NCBI RefSeq assembly: GCF_008386465.1
Contig: NZ_VUOD01000001.1
Coordinates: 248,001 to 312,000, forward strand
Source of the DNA: Arenimonas fontis
GTDB taxonomy: Bacteria; Pseudomonadota; Gammaproteobacteria; Xanthomonadales; Xanthomonadaceae
Length of the DNA: 64,000 nucleotides
Direction: 5' to 3'
A program made the position numbers and the translations under genes. The notes under the pieces were generated by a model. The model had not been told where the DNA came from. It was given only the letters and a program-made list of their open reading frames with translations, and did no database searches. This document shows positions 1 to 12,391 of this stretch, piece after piece (the first letter of the stretch is position 1; each line of letters starts with the position of its first letter).

Positions 1-571
<571 letters not shown>

Positions 572-675
572 TTATCGTCCGTAATCCGGGTTTCTGGGGC
601 CCGCGTCGGGGGCGGCGCGGACTCCGGCGCGGGACGCGCCGCGGGCCTGCCGCGGCACCGGGCCGGAAGTGCCCG

Positions 676-684
676 ATTCTAGCA
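676..684 (-). promoter_or_regulatory. Candidate extended -10 element for gyrA
   Basis: On the minus strand the sequence reads TGCTAGAAT, an extended -10 box (TGn plus TAGAAT), in the 244-base gap between mtnA and gyrA. Predicted start of transcription is near 669, giving a leader of roughly 100 bases. No convincing -35 box is seen. The rest of the gap is GC-rich, with no gene. Confidence 0.4.
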
Positions 685-815
685 GAAACGCCCGCTGAAC
701 CGCTGCCCCAAGCCCTTGATTCCAAACCCTTGCAGCGGCCTTCGGCAGCCGCCGCGACAGGGCTGCGGCCGCTGCCGGGGTCCCTGCCCGGGTAGCCGGG
801 CGCGCCGGCGCGATC

Positions 816-1859
816 TCAACCGAACAGCCGGGCCATCGCGGCCGGATCGGGCCGTTCGACGACACCCCGCTCGGTGACGATGACGTCGATCAGGCCGGCC
901 GGGGTGATGTCGAAGACCGGGTTCCAGGCCTGCACGCCCTCGGCCACGGTGCGGAGGCCGGAGACCGACAGCAGTTCGGCCTGGTCGCGCAGTTCGATCT
1001 CGATGTCCTCGCCGCGGGCAGTGGCCATGTCCACGGTCGAGGACGGTGCCACCACCATCACCCGGACGCCGTGATGGCGGGCGGCGATGGCGTGGGCATA
1101 GGTGCCGATCTTGTTGGCGGTATCGCCGTTGGCGCAGATGCGATCGGCACCGACCACTAGCCATTGCACGGCCCCGGTGTTCATCAGGTGCGCGCCGGCG
1201 CCATCGGCGATCAGGGTGGCGGCGATGCCGTCCTGCAGCAGTTCCCATACCGTCAGGCGCGCACCCTGCAGCCAAGGCCGGGTTTCCGAAGCGAACACCC
1301 GGGCGATGCGGCCTTCGGCGACGCCGGCGCGGATGACGCCCAGGGCGGTACCGAAGCCGGCGGTGGCCAGAGAGCCGGTGTTGCAGTGGGTCAGCACGCC
1401 GCTGCCGGGCGCGATCAGCGCCGCGCCGAGCGCGCCCATGCGCCGGTTGGCGGCCAGATCCTCGTCGGCGATCGCCTGCGCTTCCCGCTCCAGGCGTTCC
1501 CGCCAGTCGGCGCCGGCGCCGGCCAGCACGCGCGCCATGCGGTCCAGCGCCCACATCAGGTTGACGGCGGTCGGGCGGGCGGCGCGCAGGCGGGCCAGAT
1601 CCGGGCCCAGCCGCGCCAGGGCCTCGCGACCGTCGGCCGCCTCGGTGCTCTGCCCCGCCAGGACCAGGCCCCATGCGGCAGCGATGCCGATGGCGGGTGC
1701 GCCGCGCACCACCAGGTCGCGGATGGCCTGGGCCACGGCGTCGCTGTCCCGGCATTCCAACACGACCGTCTCGAAGGGAAGACGGCGCTGGTCCAGCAGG
1801 TTCAGGCGGTCGCCCTGCCAGCGGATCGGGCGAATGCGGTCGTAGCGGTCGAAATCCAT
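816..1859 (-). CDS. mtnA: Methylthioribose-1-phosphate isomerase
   Basis: Converts 5-methylthioribose-1-phosphate to methylthioribulose-1-phosphate in the methionine salvage pathway; cytoplasmic. The 347-residue length is normal. The family motif RGAPAIG is at residues 52-58, the catalytic cysteine is Cys159 (THCNTGS) and the catalytic aspartate Asp239 ([18 protein letters not shown]), matching Cys160/Asp240 of the B. subtilis enzyme. A lone mtnA is common in this group. The aminotransferase and omega-amidase pair 15 kb away could serve the last step of the same pathway. The related eIF2B-alpha-like proteins lack this Cys/Asp context, so the call is firm. Confidence 0.95.
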   Translation of the reverse strand: MDFDRYDRIRPIRWQGDRLNLLDQRRLPFETVVLECRDSDAVAQAIRDLVVRGAPAIGIAAAWGLVLAGQSTEAADGREALARLGPDLARLRAARPTAVNLMWALDRMARVLAGAGADWRERLEREAQAIADEDLAANRRMGALGAALIAPGSGVLTHCNTGSLATAGFGTALGVIRAGVAEGRIARVFASETRPWLQGARLTVWELLQDGIAATLIADGAGAHLMNTGAVQWLVVGADRICANGDTANKIGTYAHAIAARHHGVRVMVVAPSSTVDMATARGEDIEIELRDQAELLSVSGLRTVAEGVQAWNPVFDITPAGLIDVIVTERGVVERPDPAAMARLFG

Positions 1860-1935
1860 GCCTGGCCTGCGCTGCGGAAGGGGGGCGCGAGTCTAACAAG
1901 CCGGGGCGGCCGGGACCCGCGTGTATGCTGCCGCC

Positions 1936-2721
1936 ATGGCCAGTCGTCCCGCCTCCCCAAGTCGTGCCGCCGGTCCGCGCCGGGCCGGCGCCGCTTCCGG
2001 ACGCGGCCCGGGCGAGGCCGGCACCGAAGCGCTGCTGCACACCGCCTGCGTCAAGGCCGGCGCCGGCGCAGCCCTGCAGATCGGTCTGGAGCGGGCGCCG
2101 CTGCTGCGGCCGCTGCTGCCGGCAGGCCTGCGCCGGGCCGCCCGCAGTGAATCGGTGGAATCCATCCAGCGCCGATTGATCAAGGCGATATACCGGCGTC
2201 ATGGCCTCAAGCCGGCGGCCTGGGAGCTGGAGGCTGTGCTGGCGGTGGCCCAGACCCAGGCGGTGATGGCGCCGCTGGCCAGCCAGGAAGGCTTGCGCGC
2301 CCTGCTCTCACGCTGGCTGCCGGATGCGCTCAGCGGCCCCCTGGTGCGCTACACGCCGCTGGAACCGCTGGTGACCGCCACCGCCCGGGCGGTGGCCGCG
2401 ACCTGGGCGGCCGGCCGCTATGCGGACAGCGTCTGCCGCATTCGCCAGGCAGGCGTCGACTGGCTGCCGGCGCCGCTCGCCGATGCCCTGCGCCTGGCTC
2501 CGTCCACACTACGCGACTGGAGTGCCGAGGCGCTGTCGCTTGCCCTGCCACCGGTGCGCTTGGCCGGTGCCCTGGGCCGACGGCTGGCGGGACTGATCGA
2601 GCCGGCGCCGGCCACGCCACCGAAAACCGGAGCCCGCCCACGCACGGCTCAGAAGACCAGGAAATCGGCCCGGCAGCCGCGCTCGACCCAGATGCCGTCG
2701 CGAAGGAAACCCCAGCTGTAG
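1936..2721 (+). CDS. Unknown helical protein, conserved-looking
   Basis: I do not recognise this protein with confidence. It has about 261 residues: an Ala/Arg/Gly-rich N-terminus (about 30 residues), a helical core (about 35-210) with the segment ATWAAGRYADSVCRIRQAG, and a basic Pro/Lys/Arg-rich tail. The helical core faintly recalls the membrane-associated C-terminal domains (DUF697-like) of some GTPases, but no GTPase motif is present. The ATG at 1936 was chosen over an in-frame GTG at 1921, because TATGCT just upstream looks like a -10 box. Its last 73 bases overlap the 3' end of the convergent DUF3011 gene, so the basic tail may be fortuitous. Confidence 0.55.
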   Translation: MASRPASPSRAAGPRRAGAASGRGPGEAGTEALLHTACVKAGAGAALQIGLERAPLLRPLLPAGLRRAARSESVESIQRRLIKAIYRRHGLKPAAWELEAVLAVAQTQAVMAPLASQEGLRALLSRWLPDALSGPLVRYTPLEPLVTATARAVAATWAAGRYADSVCRIRQAGVDWLPAPLADALRLAPSTLRDWSAEALSLALPPVRLAGALGRRLAGLIEPAPATPPKTGARPRTAQKTRKSARQPRSTQMPSRRKPQL

Positions 2722-3209
2722 CCGTAGTCGCAGCCGGCCTTGCTCAGACGACGCTCGACGCGCACGCCGCGCACGCCGCCGGGCACGCGACAGAAGCGCG
2801 GGCGGTGCTCCACCGACTCGCAGCGCACGACGCGCGGACCGTAGTGACCGTAACCCTGGCCGCCGTAACCGTCATCGTAGCCGCCATGGCCACGGCCGTA
2901 CCCGCCGCCGCGGTAGCCGCCGCCGACCTCGAACCGGGCCCGGCAGCCGCCGGTCACCCAAATACCGCCGCGGTCGTAACCCCAGGTGTGTCCGGGCACG
3001 CAGGCCGCCTTCGAATCGCGCTTCAGCAGACGTACGCCGCCGCGGGTGTCCGCGGGGCAATAACGGTCGCGATGGTCGATCGAGGCGCAGTCGACGATGT
3101 AGCGGCCGGACGGCGGCCCGTCGCCATGGCGGTCCCCATGCCAGGCGCCGGCGATGCCGGGGATGGCGGCAAGGGCAAACAGGGCGGGACGAAAGGAGAT
3201 CGACTTCAT
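2649..3209 (-). CDS. Secreted DUF3011 repeat protein
   Basis: A 186-residue exported protein of unknown function. A signal peptide (MKSISFRPALFALAAIPGIAGA) is followed by two copies of a roughly 50-residue DUF3011-type module: residues about 36-95, starting YIVDCASIDHRDRYC, and about 129-186, starting VVRCESVEHRPRFC. Each copy has four cysteines and an ending of the type GIWV-x3-CRA. The copies are joined by a Gly/Tyr/His-rich linker of about 30 residues. I chose the internal ATG at 3209 over an upstream in-frame start because it gives a clean signal peptide and a GGAG ribosome site 8 bases upstream. DUF3011 proteins are frequent in Xanthomonas relatives and are presumed envelope proteins. 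Confidence 0.8.
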   Translation of the reverse strand: MKSISFRPALFALAAIPGIAGAWHGDRHGDGPPSGRYIVDCASIDHRDRYCPADTRGGVRLLKRDSKAACVPGHTWGYDRGGIWVTGGCRARFEVGGGYRGGGYGRGHGGYDDGYGGQGYGHYGPRVVRCESVEHRPRFCRVPGGVRGVRVERRLSKAGCDYGYSWGFLRDGIWVERGCRADFLVF

Positions 3210-3321
3210 CGCAGGACTCCGTGGCAGCGGTCCTCCACGGACCGTCGCCGCGAGTCTGGGCAGCCGGGGATGAATCGCCGGGCAATCCGCCACCCGGCGC
3301 CGGCAAGCGCTCAGGGGCGAT

Positions 3322-4290
3322 TCACGCCCGTTCGAACGGGAAGGCCAGCACGTCGGACACCTTGTCGGTGCCGAGCAGTGCCATCAGCAGCCGATCCACG
3401 CCGAGGGCGACGCCGGCGCAATCGGGCAGCTTGCCCAGACTCGCCAGCAAGCGTTCGTCCATCGGCGGCAATGTCGCCTCCCTGGCCTGGCGCCGGCGCA
3501 GGTCGGTTTCGAAGCGTGCCCGCTGTTCCACCGGATCCCGGAGTTCGTGGTAGCCGTTGGCGACCTCCAGCGGGCCGACATAGGCCTCGAAACGCTCGGC
3601 CACCGGCGGATCGCCCGGGCGGATCCGCGCCAGCGCGCACTGGCTGGCCGGCCAGTCGTAGACCAGCAGGATGCGGTTGGCCGGGATGCCGGGCTGGACG
3701 AGGTGGGTCATCAACAGATCCAGCCAGTCGTCCCGCGACAGACCGCGCGGATCTATGTCGTAGACCGACAGCGGCGCGCGCAGCTCGGCCTCGCTGGCGG
3801 TCATCGGATCCAAGCCGAAGTGGTCGAGGTAGAGCTGCCGGAAGCTGGTCTCGCGCACGCTGGCCCGGCGACCGGCCAGGGCCAGGGCAGCCTTGAGCAA
3901 CTCGGCGGTTTCGTCCATCAGCCGGTGATGGTCCCAGCCGACCCGGTACCATTCCAGCATGGTGAACTCGGGATTGTGCCGCTTGCCCACCTCGCCGTTG
4001 CGGAACACCCGGCCCAGCTCGTAACAGTCACCGACGCCGGCGGCCAGCAGGCGCTTCAGCGGGAATTCCGGCGAGGTGCGCAACCAGCGCTCCGGGGCCC
4101 CGGCGCCTTTCGGACCCTCGAAACGCAGGCGGAAACTCTCGATGTTCGGCTCGGTATTGCCGGCGGCCGACAGGATCGGCGTTTCCACCTCGAGCACTCC
4201 GCGCTCGGCGAAGAAGCGGCGGATCATCGCGTACAGCTCGGCGCGCAGGCGCAGGGCCTCCGGCTTGGCGGTGGGTTTCCAGTCCTTCAT
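3322..4290 (-). CDS. epmA: EF-P--(R)-beta-lysine ligase EpmA (PoxA/GenX)
   Basis: Class II lysyl-tRNA-synthetase paralogue that attaches (R)-beta-lysine to a lysine of elongation factor P. At 322 residues it consists of the catalytic domain only; the anticodon-binding domain of true LysRS is absent. Motif 2 is visible (ELGRVFRNGEVGKRHNPEF followed by TMLEWYR) and motif 3 near the C-terminus (GVALGVDRLLMALLG). It stands alone here: neither efp nor epmB is in the window. The start gives the expected N-terminus. Confidence 0.93.
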   Translation of the reverse strand: MKDWKPTAKPEALRLRAELYAMIRRFFAERGVLEVETPILSAAGNTEPNIESFRLRFEGPKGAGAPERWLRTSPEFPLKRLLAAGVGDCYELGRVFRNGEVGKRHNPEFTMLEWYRVGWDHHRLMDETAELLKAALALAGRRASVRETSFRQLYLDHFGLDPMTASEAELRAPLSVYDIDPRGLSRDDWLDLLMTHLVQPGIPANRILLVYDWPASQCALARIRPGDPPVAERFEAYVGPLEVANGYHELRDPVEQRARFETDLRRRQAREATLPPMDERLLASLGKLPDCAGVALGVDRLLMALLGTDKVSDVLAFPFERA

Positions 4291-4336
4291 GACGCAATAG
4301 GCTACGCCGGCATCCGGGCCGCCGGCGTGACGGCCG

Positions 4337-7229
<2,893 letters not shown>

Positions 7230-7304
7230 GGCTCCCTCCCTGCCGCCATCCGGCCGCGCGGGCGCGGCCAACCCGCGAAATGATGCCCGAATTCGCGGCT
7301 GCGG

Positions 7305-10300
7305 TCAGGCCGCGCCGGCCAGGCGCGTGGCCTCAGCCAGGTCCACCGACACCAGGCGGCTGACGCCGGGTTCGCGCATGGTCACGCCCGAAAGCTGCCT
7401 GGCGGCCTCCATGGTCGCCTTGTTGTGGGTAACGAACAGGAACTGCACCTTTTCGCTCATCTCCGTGACCATGCTGCTGAAGCGGCCGACGTTGGCCTCG
7501 TCCAGCGGCGCGTCCACCTCGTCCAGCAGACAGAACGGCGCCGGGTTGAGCCGGAAGATGGCGAACACCAGCGCTACCGCGGTCAGCGCCTTCTCGCCGC
7601 CGGAAAGCAGCGAGATGTTGCTGACCCGCTTGCCCGGCGGCCTGGCCATGATCGCCACGCCGGTGTCCAGCAGGTCCTCGCCAGTCAGCTCCAGGTAGGC
7701 ATGGCCGCCGCCGAACAGGCGCGGATACAGTTCCTGGATGCCAGCGTTGACCCGGTCGAAGGTTTCCTTGAAGCGGCCGCGGGTCTCGCGGTCGATCTTG
7801 CGGATCGCCTCCTCCAGGGTTTCCAGGGCCTGGGTCAGGTCGGCGTGCTGGGAATCCAGGTACTGCTTGCGCTGGGACTGCTCGCCGTACTCCTGGATGG
7901 CGGCCAGGTTGACCGGTTCCAGCCGGCGCATGCGCGCCTCGATGTCGGCCAGGGCTTTCTGCCAGGGCTCGACCGCGGCATCCTCGGGCAAGCCGGCCAG
8001 CACCTCCTCCAGCGACTGGCCGGCCCCGGCGATCGCCTCGGCCAGCTGGCTGGCTCGCAGTGCCACCGCCTGCTCCTGCAGCCGGCGGCTGGTGATGGCC
8101 TCGCGCTGGGCCAGGGCTTCCTGGTCGCGCTGCTGCCGGCTCTGTTCCAGCTCGCGCATCTCGCCCTCGATGCCGTCCAGATGCGAGCGGGCGGCGGCCA
8201 ACGCCTTTTCGGCGCTGACGCGCTGCTCCAGCGTGGCCTGGTGCTGGGCTTCCAGCGCCTTCACCGGCGCGTCGCCCTCGGCCAGCTGGGCCTTCAGTTC
8301 GTTCAGGCGCACTTCCAGCTGCGCCTTCTGGTTGCCCATGCGGGCCAGTGACTGGCTGAGCGCGACCACGCGGGCGCGCTGCGATTCCAGGGTGAGGGCC
8401 AGCTGGTGGGCGGCCTCACGGGTTTCACGCGCGGCCTGACGGGCGGCGTCGCGCTGCTCGCTCAGCTCGCGGCGCTGGGCGTCCAGCCGCTGACGCTCGT
8501 TTTCCAGCTCGCCCATCTTCGCCACCGCCTGCTCCAGGCGGGCACGGGCCTCGCGGGCATTGGCCTGCGACTCCTCCAGCGTCGCCGCCAGGGCTTCCAG
8601 TTCGCCGTCAATGCGGGCGGCCCGGGCCTGGGCCGATTCCAGCCTGCCCTGCTGGCCCTGCAGCTGGCCAGCCAGCTCGGAGACACTGCGGTGGGCCAGG
8701 TAGAGGCTGCGCTGGGCGTCCTCGCGATGCTGCTCGGCCTCAAGCAGGCGGTCGCGCAGGCCGGCGAGGGACTCGTTGAGTTCCTGTTCGCGCCTGGCCA
8801 GCGCTTCGATCTCGGCACGCAGGCCCTGGATGTCGCGCTCGCGCGCCAGGGCGCCCTGCTGCGCCTCGCCGCTGCGGATGGCGCGCAGCCAGCCCTGGCC
8901 CAGCCATTCGCCGGCGCGGGTGACGGCGGCCTCGCCCTCGCCCAGGCTGAGCGAACGGACGGCGGCCATGTCCTCGACGGCGCGCACGCGCGCCAGCAGG
9001 CGGCGCACGGCGTCCGGTCCCTGCACTTTCGCGGCCAGGGAACCGGCCGGCGCCTCGAAACCGCCGCGGGCGGCGCCGACCAGGGCGACGCGGCCCTGGC
9101 CCAGGCCGGCCAGGGCCTCGAGATAGTCCAACGGCGCATCCACCGCCACCGCTTCCAGCAGGCTGCCGAGCACGGTCTCGACGGCGGTCTCCCAGCCCGG
9201 CTCCACCTCCAGGGCCTCGCCCAGGCGGGTCTGGCCGTCCAGGCCCTGGGCCTTGAGCCAGTCCAGGGCGGCGTTCTTTTCCTGACCCAGGGCGGCGTGC
9301 TGCAGGGCTTCCAGCGACGCCAGGCGGCCACGGGCGGCCTGGCTGTGCTTGCGCACCTCGGCAAGCTCGGCCTGCTGCTGCCGCTGCCTATCCTGCAGCG
9401 CCGTCAGGGCGGCCTTGCGTTGCTCCAGTTGGCTGGCCAGGCCATCCAGGCCGGCCTTCTGACGGTCGTGCTGGCTGCGCATCTCTTCCAGCGCCGACAC
9501 GATGGCGGCGGTGTCCAGACCGCTGCGCTCGACGGCCAGCGCCTCGCGGCGGCGGCCGGCTTCCAGCGCCTGCTTCTCCAGGTATTCGATCTTGGTGCGC
9601 TCGACCTCGGCCCAGCGCGCGGCTTCGGACTGGGCACGGGCATAGGTGTCCCAGCGCTGCTGCCAGTCCTGCAGCGCCGCCTCGGCGACGCGCAGGGCCT
9701 CCTGGCGGCTGGCGTCCTGGGCCTGCAGCTGCGCCAGGCGCGGCTCGTCGGCGGCGATGGCGTTGTGCAGCTCGGCCAGCTGGCGCTCGTCGCCGCTGAT
9801 GTGCTCGCCGACTTCGGCGAAGGCGGCGTCGGCCTCGGCGCGGGCCTTCTCCAGGCGCTGGCGCAGTTCCTTCTGGTGCTGGATCTGTTGTTCGATGCGG
9901 GCCAGCTCGCCACCGACCCGGTAGACCTCTGCCTGGGCCTTGCCCAGGGCCTCGGAGGCAGTGACGTGGCGGGCACGGCATTCCTCGATCTGCGCCTCGG
10001 CCCTGCGCTGGTCGGCCAGCACGGCCTGCAACCGTATCTCGTCCTGGGTCAGCGCCTCGCGCAGACCCTTGAGCTCGGCGTCGTGGCGCCGGTATTCCAG
10101 CGCCTTGAGCTGCGCGTCCCTGACCACGCGTTCGGCCTGCAGGGCCTGATACTGCTCGGCGGCGCGGGCCTGGCGTTTGAGGTGCTCGAGTTGCTTGTCC
10201 ACCTCTTCGCGCAGGTCGTTGAGGCGATCCAGGTTCTCGCGGGTGTGGCGGATGCGGGTTTCGGTTTCCTTGCGCCGCTCCTTGTATTTGGAGATGCCGG

Positions 10301-10802
10301 CGGCCTCCTCCAGGTACACGCGCAGGTCCTCGGGCCGGGCTTCGATGATCTGGCTGATCATGCCCTGTTCGATGATCGAGTAGCTGCGCGGCCCCAGGCC
10401 GGTGCCGAGGAACAGGTCGGTGATGTCGCGGCGACGGCAACGGGCGCCATTGAGGTAGTAGTTGCTCTGGCCGTCGCGGCTGACGGTGCGCTTGACCGAG
10501 ATCTCGTTGAAACGGGCATATTCGCCGCCGATGGCACCGTCGCTGTTGTCGAAGATCAACTCGACCGTGGCCTGGCTGACCGGCTTGCGCGCCGAGCTGC
10601 CGGAGAAGATCACGTCGGTCAGCGAATCGCCGCGCAGGCGGCTGGCCGAACTCTCGCCCATGACCCAGCGCACCGCGTCGATGATGTTGGACTTGCCGCA
10701 GCCGTTGGGACCGACGATGCCGGTCATGTTGGTGGGCAGATGCAGGACCGTCGGGTCCACGAAGGACTTGAAGCCGGCGAGCTTGATGGTGGACAGGCGC
10801 AT
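7305..10802 (-). CDS. smc: Chromosome segregation ATPase SMC
   Basis: Core ATPase of the SMC-ScpAB condensin. The 1165 residues include an N-terminal head with Walker A GPNGCGKS (31-38), long coiled coils rich in Ala, Glu, Gln and Arg around a hinge (about 500-640), and a C-terminal head with the signature NISLLSGGEKALTAVALVFA and Walker B CLLDEVDAPLDEANV. Its partners scpA and scpB lie 1.6 kb away on the other strand. A candidate extended -10 promoter lies about 160 bases upstream. Many enteric bacteria use MukB instead, so an smc-scpAB set supports a non-enteric assignment. Confidence 0.97.
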   Translation of the reverse strand: MRLSTIKLAGFKSFVDPTVLHLPTNMTGIVGPNGCGKSNIIDAVRWVMGESSASRLRGDSLTDVIFSGSSARKPVSQATVELIFDNSDGAIGGEYARFNEISVKRTVSRDGQSNYYLNGARCRRRDITDLFLGTGLGPRSYSIIEQGMISQIIEARPEDLRVYLEEAAGISKYKERRKETETRIRHTRENLDRLNDLREEVDKQLEHLKRQARAAEQYQALQAERVVRDAQLKALEYRRHDAELKGLREALTQDEIRLQAVLADQRRAEAQIEECRARHVTASEALGKAQAEVYRVGGELARIEQQIQHQKELRQRLEKARAEADAAFAEVGEHISGDERQLAELHNAIAADEPRLAQLQAQDASRQEALRVAEAALQDWQQRWDTYARAQSEAARWAEVERTKIEYLEKQALEAGRRREALAVERSGLDTAAIVSALEEMRSQHDRQKAGLDGLASQLEQRKAALTALQDRQRQQQAELAEVRKHSQAARGRLASLEALQHAALGQEKNAALDWLKAQGLDGQTRLGEALEVEPGWETAVETVLGSLLEAVAVDAPLDYLEALAGLGQGRVALVGAARGGFEAPAGSLAAKVQGPDAVRRLLARVRAVEDMAAVRSLSLGEGEAAVTRAGEWLGQGWLRAIRSGEAQQGALARERDIQGLRAEIEALARREQELNESLAGLRDRLLEAEQHREDAQRSLYLAHRSVSELAGQLQGQQGRLESAQARAARIDGELEALAATLEESQANAREARARLEQAVAKMGELENERQRLDAQRRELSEQRDAARQAARETREAAHQLALTLESQRARVVALSQSLARMGNQKAQLEVRLNELKAQLAEGDAPVKALEAQHQATLEQRVSAEKALAAARSHLDGIEGEMRELEQSRQQRDQEALAQREAITSRRLQEQAVALRASQLAEAIAGAGQSLEEVLAGLPEDAAVEPWQKALADIEARMRRLEPVNLAAIQEYGEQSQRKQYLDSQHADLTQALETLEEAIRKIDRETRGRFKETFDRVNAGIQELYPRLFGGGHAYLELTGEDLLDTGVAIMARPPGKRVSNISLLSGGEKALTAVALVFAIFRLNPAPFCLLDEVDAPLDEANVGRFSSMVTEMSEKVQFLFVTHNKATMEAARQLSGVTMREPGVSRLVSVDLAEATRLAGAA

Positions 10803-10960
10803 GCGTCGGGTTTCCGGGCGGCCGGGGCGAGGGCACCGGCCACGGGGCGCAGGTCACGCCCCGCTGCTGGGTTCATGGGGTGTCTCCGGACCGGCCGCGT
10901 GTCACTACAAGTTATTGATTTTACTTGGAGTGCGCGGCGCCCCAGCCGGAGCTTCGCGGC

Positions 10961-10969
10961 AGTATAGCA
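10961..10969 (-). promoter_or_regulatory. Candidate extended -10 element for smc
   Basis: On the minus strand TGCTATACT forms an extended -10 box in the 216-base gap upstream of smc. An AT-rich patch (about 10908-10930) lies in the presumed leader. No good -35 box is seen. Confidence 0.4.
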
Positions 10970-11018
10970 GCGCCCCGGCAAGGCCCAGACCCCTTGCCAC
11001 CGACACCGTCCGGCGAGC

Positions 11019-11309
11019 CTAGCCCAGCCCCACCTCCTCCGGGGTCCGGGCGTCTATGGACAGCGCGTGGATGTCGGTCTGCATCAGCTCCCCCAGGGCG
11101 GCGTAGACCCGCCGGTGGCGGGCCAGCGGAGCGAGGCCGGCAAAGGCCCGACTGACCACGCGCACGTGGAAATGTCCACGGCCGTCGCGGGCACCGGCGT
11201 GGCCGGCATGCTTGTGGCTGTCGTCGCGAACCTCCAGAACCAGCGGCGCCAGCGCCGCCTCGAGGGCGGCCCGGATCGCGACCGGACGCTGCTCGCGCGG
11301 CAGGCTCAC
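11019..11309 (-). CDS. bolA: BolA-family protein
   Basis: Small BolA-fold protein of 96 residues. BolA proteins partner with monothiol glutaredoxins in iron-sulfur trafficking and affect cell shape under stress. The family core is clear: [13 protein letters not shown] (about 20-32), a GHFHVRVVS strand, and a C-terminal [20 protein letters not shown] helix-strand. The GTG start overlaps the stop of the upstream YciI gene in a GTGA arrangement, which implies translational coupling. A longer in-frame reading upstream runs through the YciI gene in the wrong frame and was discarded. IbaG is a less likely paralogue. Confidence 0.88.
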   Translation of the reverse strand: MSLPREQRPVAIRAALEAALAPLVLEVRDDSHKHAGHAGARDGRGHFHVRVVSRAFAGLAPLARHRRVYAALGELMQTDIHALSIDARTPEEVGLG

Positions 11310-11605
11310 GGCAATACCGGCCGGAACGGCCGGACCTCGACCCGGGCATACACCCCGGCGGCGACGTAGGGATCCGCTTCGGCCCAGGCCTTCGCCTCTT
11401 CCAGGCTGGCGAACTCCGCCACGATCAGGCTGCCGGTGAAACCGGCCGGCCCGGGGTCCTCGGCATCCAGGGCCGGCAAGGGTCCGGCCAGCTTCAGCCG
11501 GCCGGCTTCGCGCAGGGCCTCGAGCCGCGCCAGATGGGCAGGCCGGCTGGCCTGGCGTGCGGCCAGGGAATGCTCGTGATCGTGTCCGAGGATGAAATAC
11601 CACAC
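11306..11605 (-). CDS. YciI-like protein
   Basis: A 99-residue YciI/YCII-domain protein with a ferredoxin-like fold; function is not settled for this branch. Family marks are the N-terminal [21 protein letters not shown], which contains the HD and the R-P-H-L region, and the C-terminal strand [20 protein letters not shown]. The GTG at 11605 was chosen: it has GGAG 9 bases upstream and gives the canonical N-terminus, whereas the upstream frame encodes unlikely sequence. It is coupled to bolA by a 4-base overlap and is divergent from yciO. Confidence 0.85.
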   Translation of the reverse strand: MWYFILGHDHEHSLAARQASRPAHLARLEALREAGRLKLAGPLPALDAEDPGPAGFTGSLIVAEFASLEEAKAWAEADPYVAAGVYARVEVRPFRPVLP

Positions 11606-11703
11606 GACATCTGCTCCAGCCGGGAGGCAGCAGTATCGACCAAGCCACCGGACCTCGGGAAGCCGGGGCTGTGCGCACCGCGTTGTGCACGGCATGATGC
11701 CGC

Positions 11704-12330
11704 ATGGCCGAACGCTGGCAGATCCATCCTGTCACACCCCAGGCACGCCTGATTGAAAAGGCGGCCGAGCGCATCCGCGACGGCGCCCTCGCCCTGGCCC
11801 CCACCGATGCCGGCTACTGCCTGGCCTGGGGCCTGAACGCCAGGGAAGCGGAAGAACGGGTGCTGCGCCTGCGCGAACTGGACAGCCGGCATCCTTTCAC
11901 CTTACTCTGTCGCCAACTGAGTGAGGCCGGCCGCCTGGCCCGGCTCGACGATCGGGCCTTCCGGCTGATGCGATCGCTGACCCCGGGGCCTTGCACGTTC
12001 ATCCTTCCGGCCTCCGCGGATCTGCCCAAGCGCATCAGGAACAGCGGCCGCAGCAAGCGGCGCGACATCGGCATACGCCTGCCCGCCCATCGCGTGAGCC
12101 AGGCCCTGCTGGAAGCCGTCGGCGAACCGCTGCTGTCTACCAGCCTGGTGCTGCCCGGCGACGAGGCCCCGGCCAGCCACGGGGCCGAGGATGTCGCCGG
12201 ACGCTGGCTGCGCTGGGCGGACCTGATGCTGGACGCCGGGGATTGCGAGCCGGGGCCGACCAGCATCGTGGATTGCACGGGCGAGGAGCCCGTCCTCGTG
12301 CGCCAGGGTTTCCATCCCGTGGCGCTTTGA
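11704..12330 (+). CDS. yciO: YciO-type Sua5/YrdC-family protein
   Basis: A 208-residue member of the Sua5/YrdC/YciO fold, which includes the enzymes that make threonylcarbamoyl-AMP for tRNA t6A37. Conserved elements are [13 protein letters not shown] (32-44), a [11 protein letters not shown] strand, [21 protein letters not shown] and [11 protein letters not shown]. It matches the E. coli YciO branch along its length better than the essential TsaC branch, so its exact role is uncertain. It sits directly before scpA-scpB-rluB, a common gammaproteobacterial order. Confidence 0.88.
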   Translation: MAERWQIHPVTPQARLIEKAAERIRDGALALAPTDAGYCLAWGLNAREAEERVLRLRELDSRHPFTLLCRQLSEAGRLARLDDRAFRLMRSLTPGPCTFILPASADLPKRIRNSGRSKRRDIGIRLPAHRVSQALLEAVGEPLLSTSLVLPGDEAPASHGAEDVAGRWLRWADLMLDAGDCEPGPTSIVDCTGEEPVLVRQGFHPVAL

Positions 12331-12337
12331 AACAGCC

Positions 12338-12361
12338 AGGCGCCCGCTCCCGCGGGCGCCT
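12338..12361. terminator. 10-bp GC hairpin between yciO and scpA
   Basis: A perfect 10-bp stem (AGGCGCCCGC / GCGGGCGCCT) with a TCCC loop lies 8 bases past the yciO stop. No T-tract follows on the plus strand, so it may be a weak terminator, an mRNA-stabilising structure or a Rho-related site. Confidence 0.4.
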
Positions 12362-12391
12362 CCCGGGCGGGGACCCCGAGAACCACATCCG

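Noticed and set aside
679-2202. A 507-codon minus-strand frame overlapping mtnA
   Set aside because: The mtnA frame in the same region carries all catalytic motifs; this one is a frame shadow.
8406-10967. An 853-codon plus-strand open frame opposite smc
   Set aside because: Leu/Gly/Gln-rich mirror of the SMC coiled coil; no start context and no homology visible.
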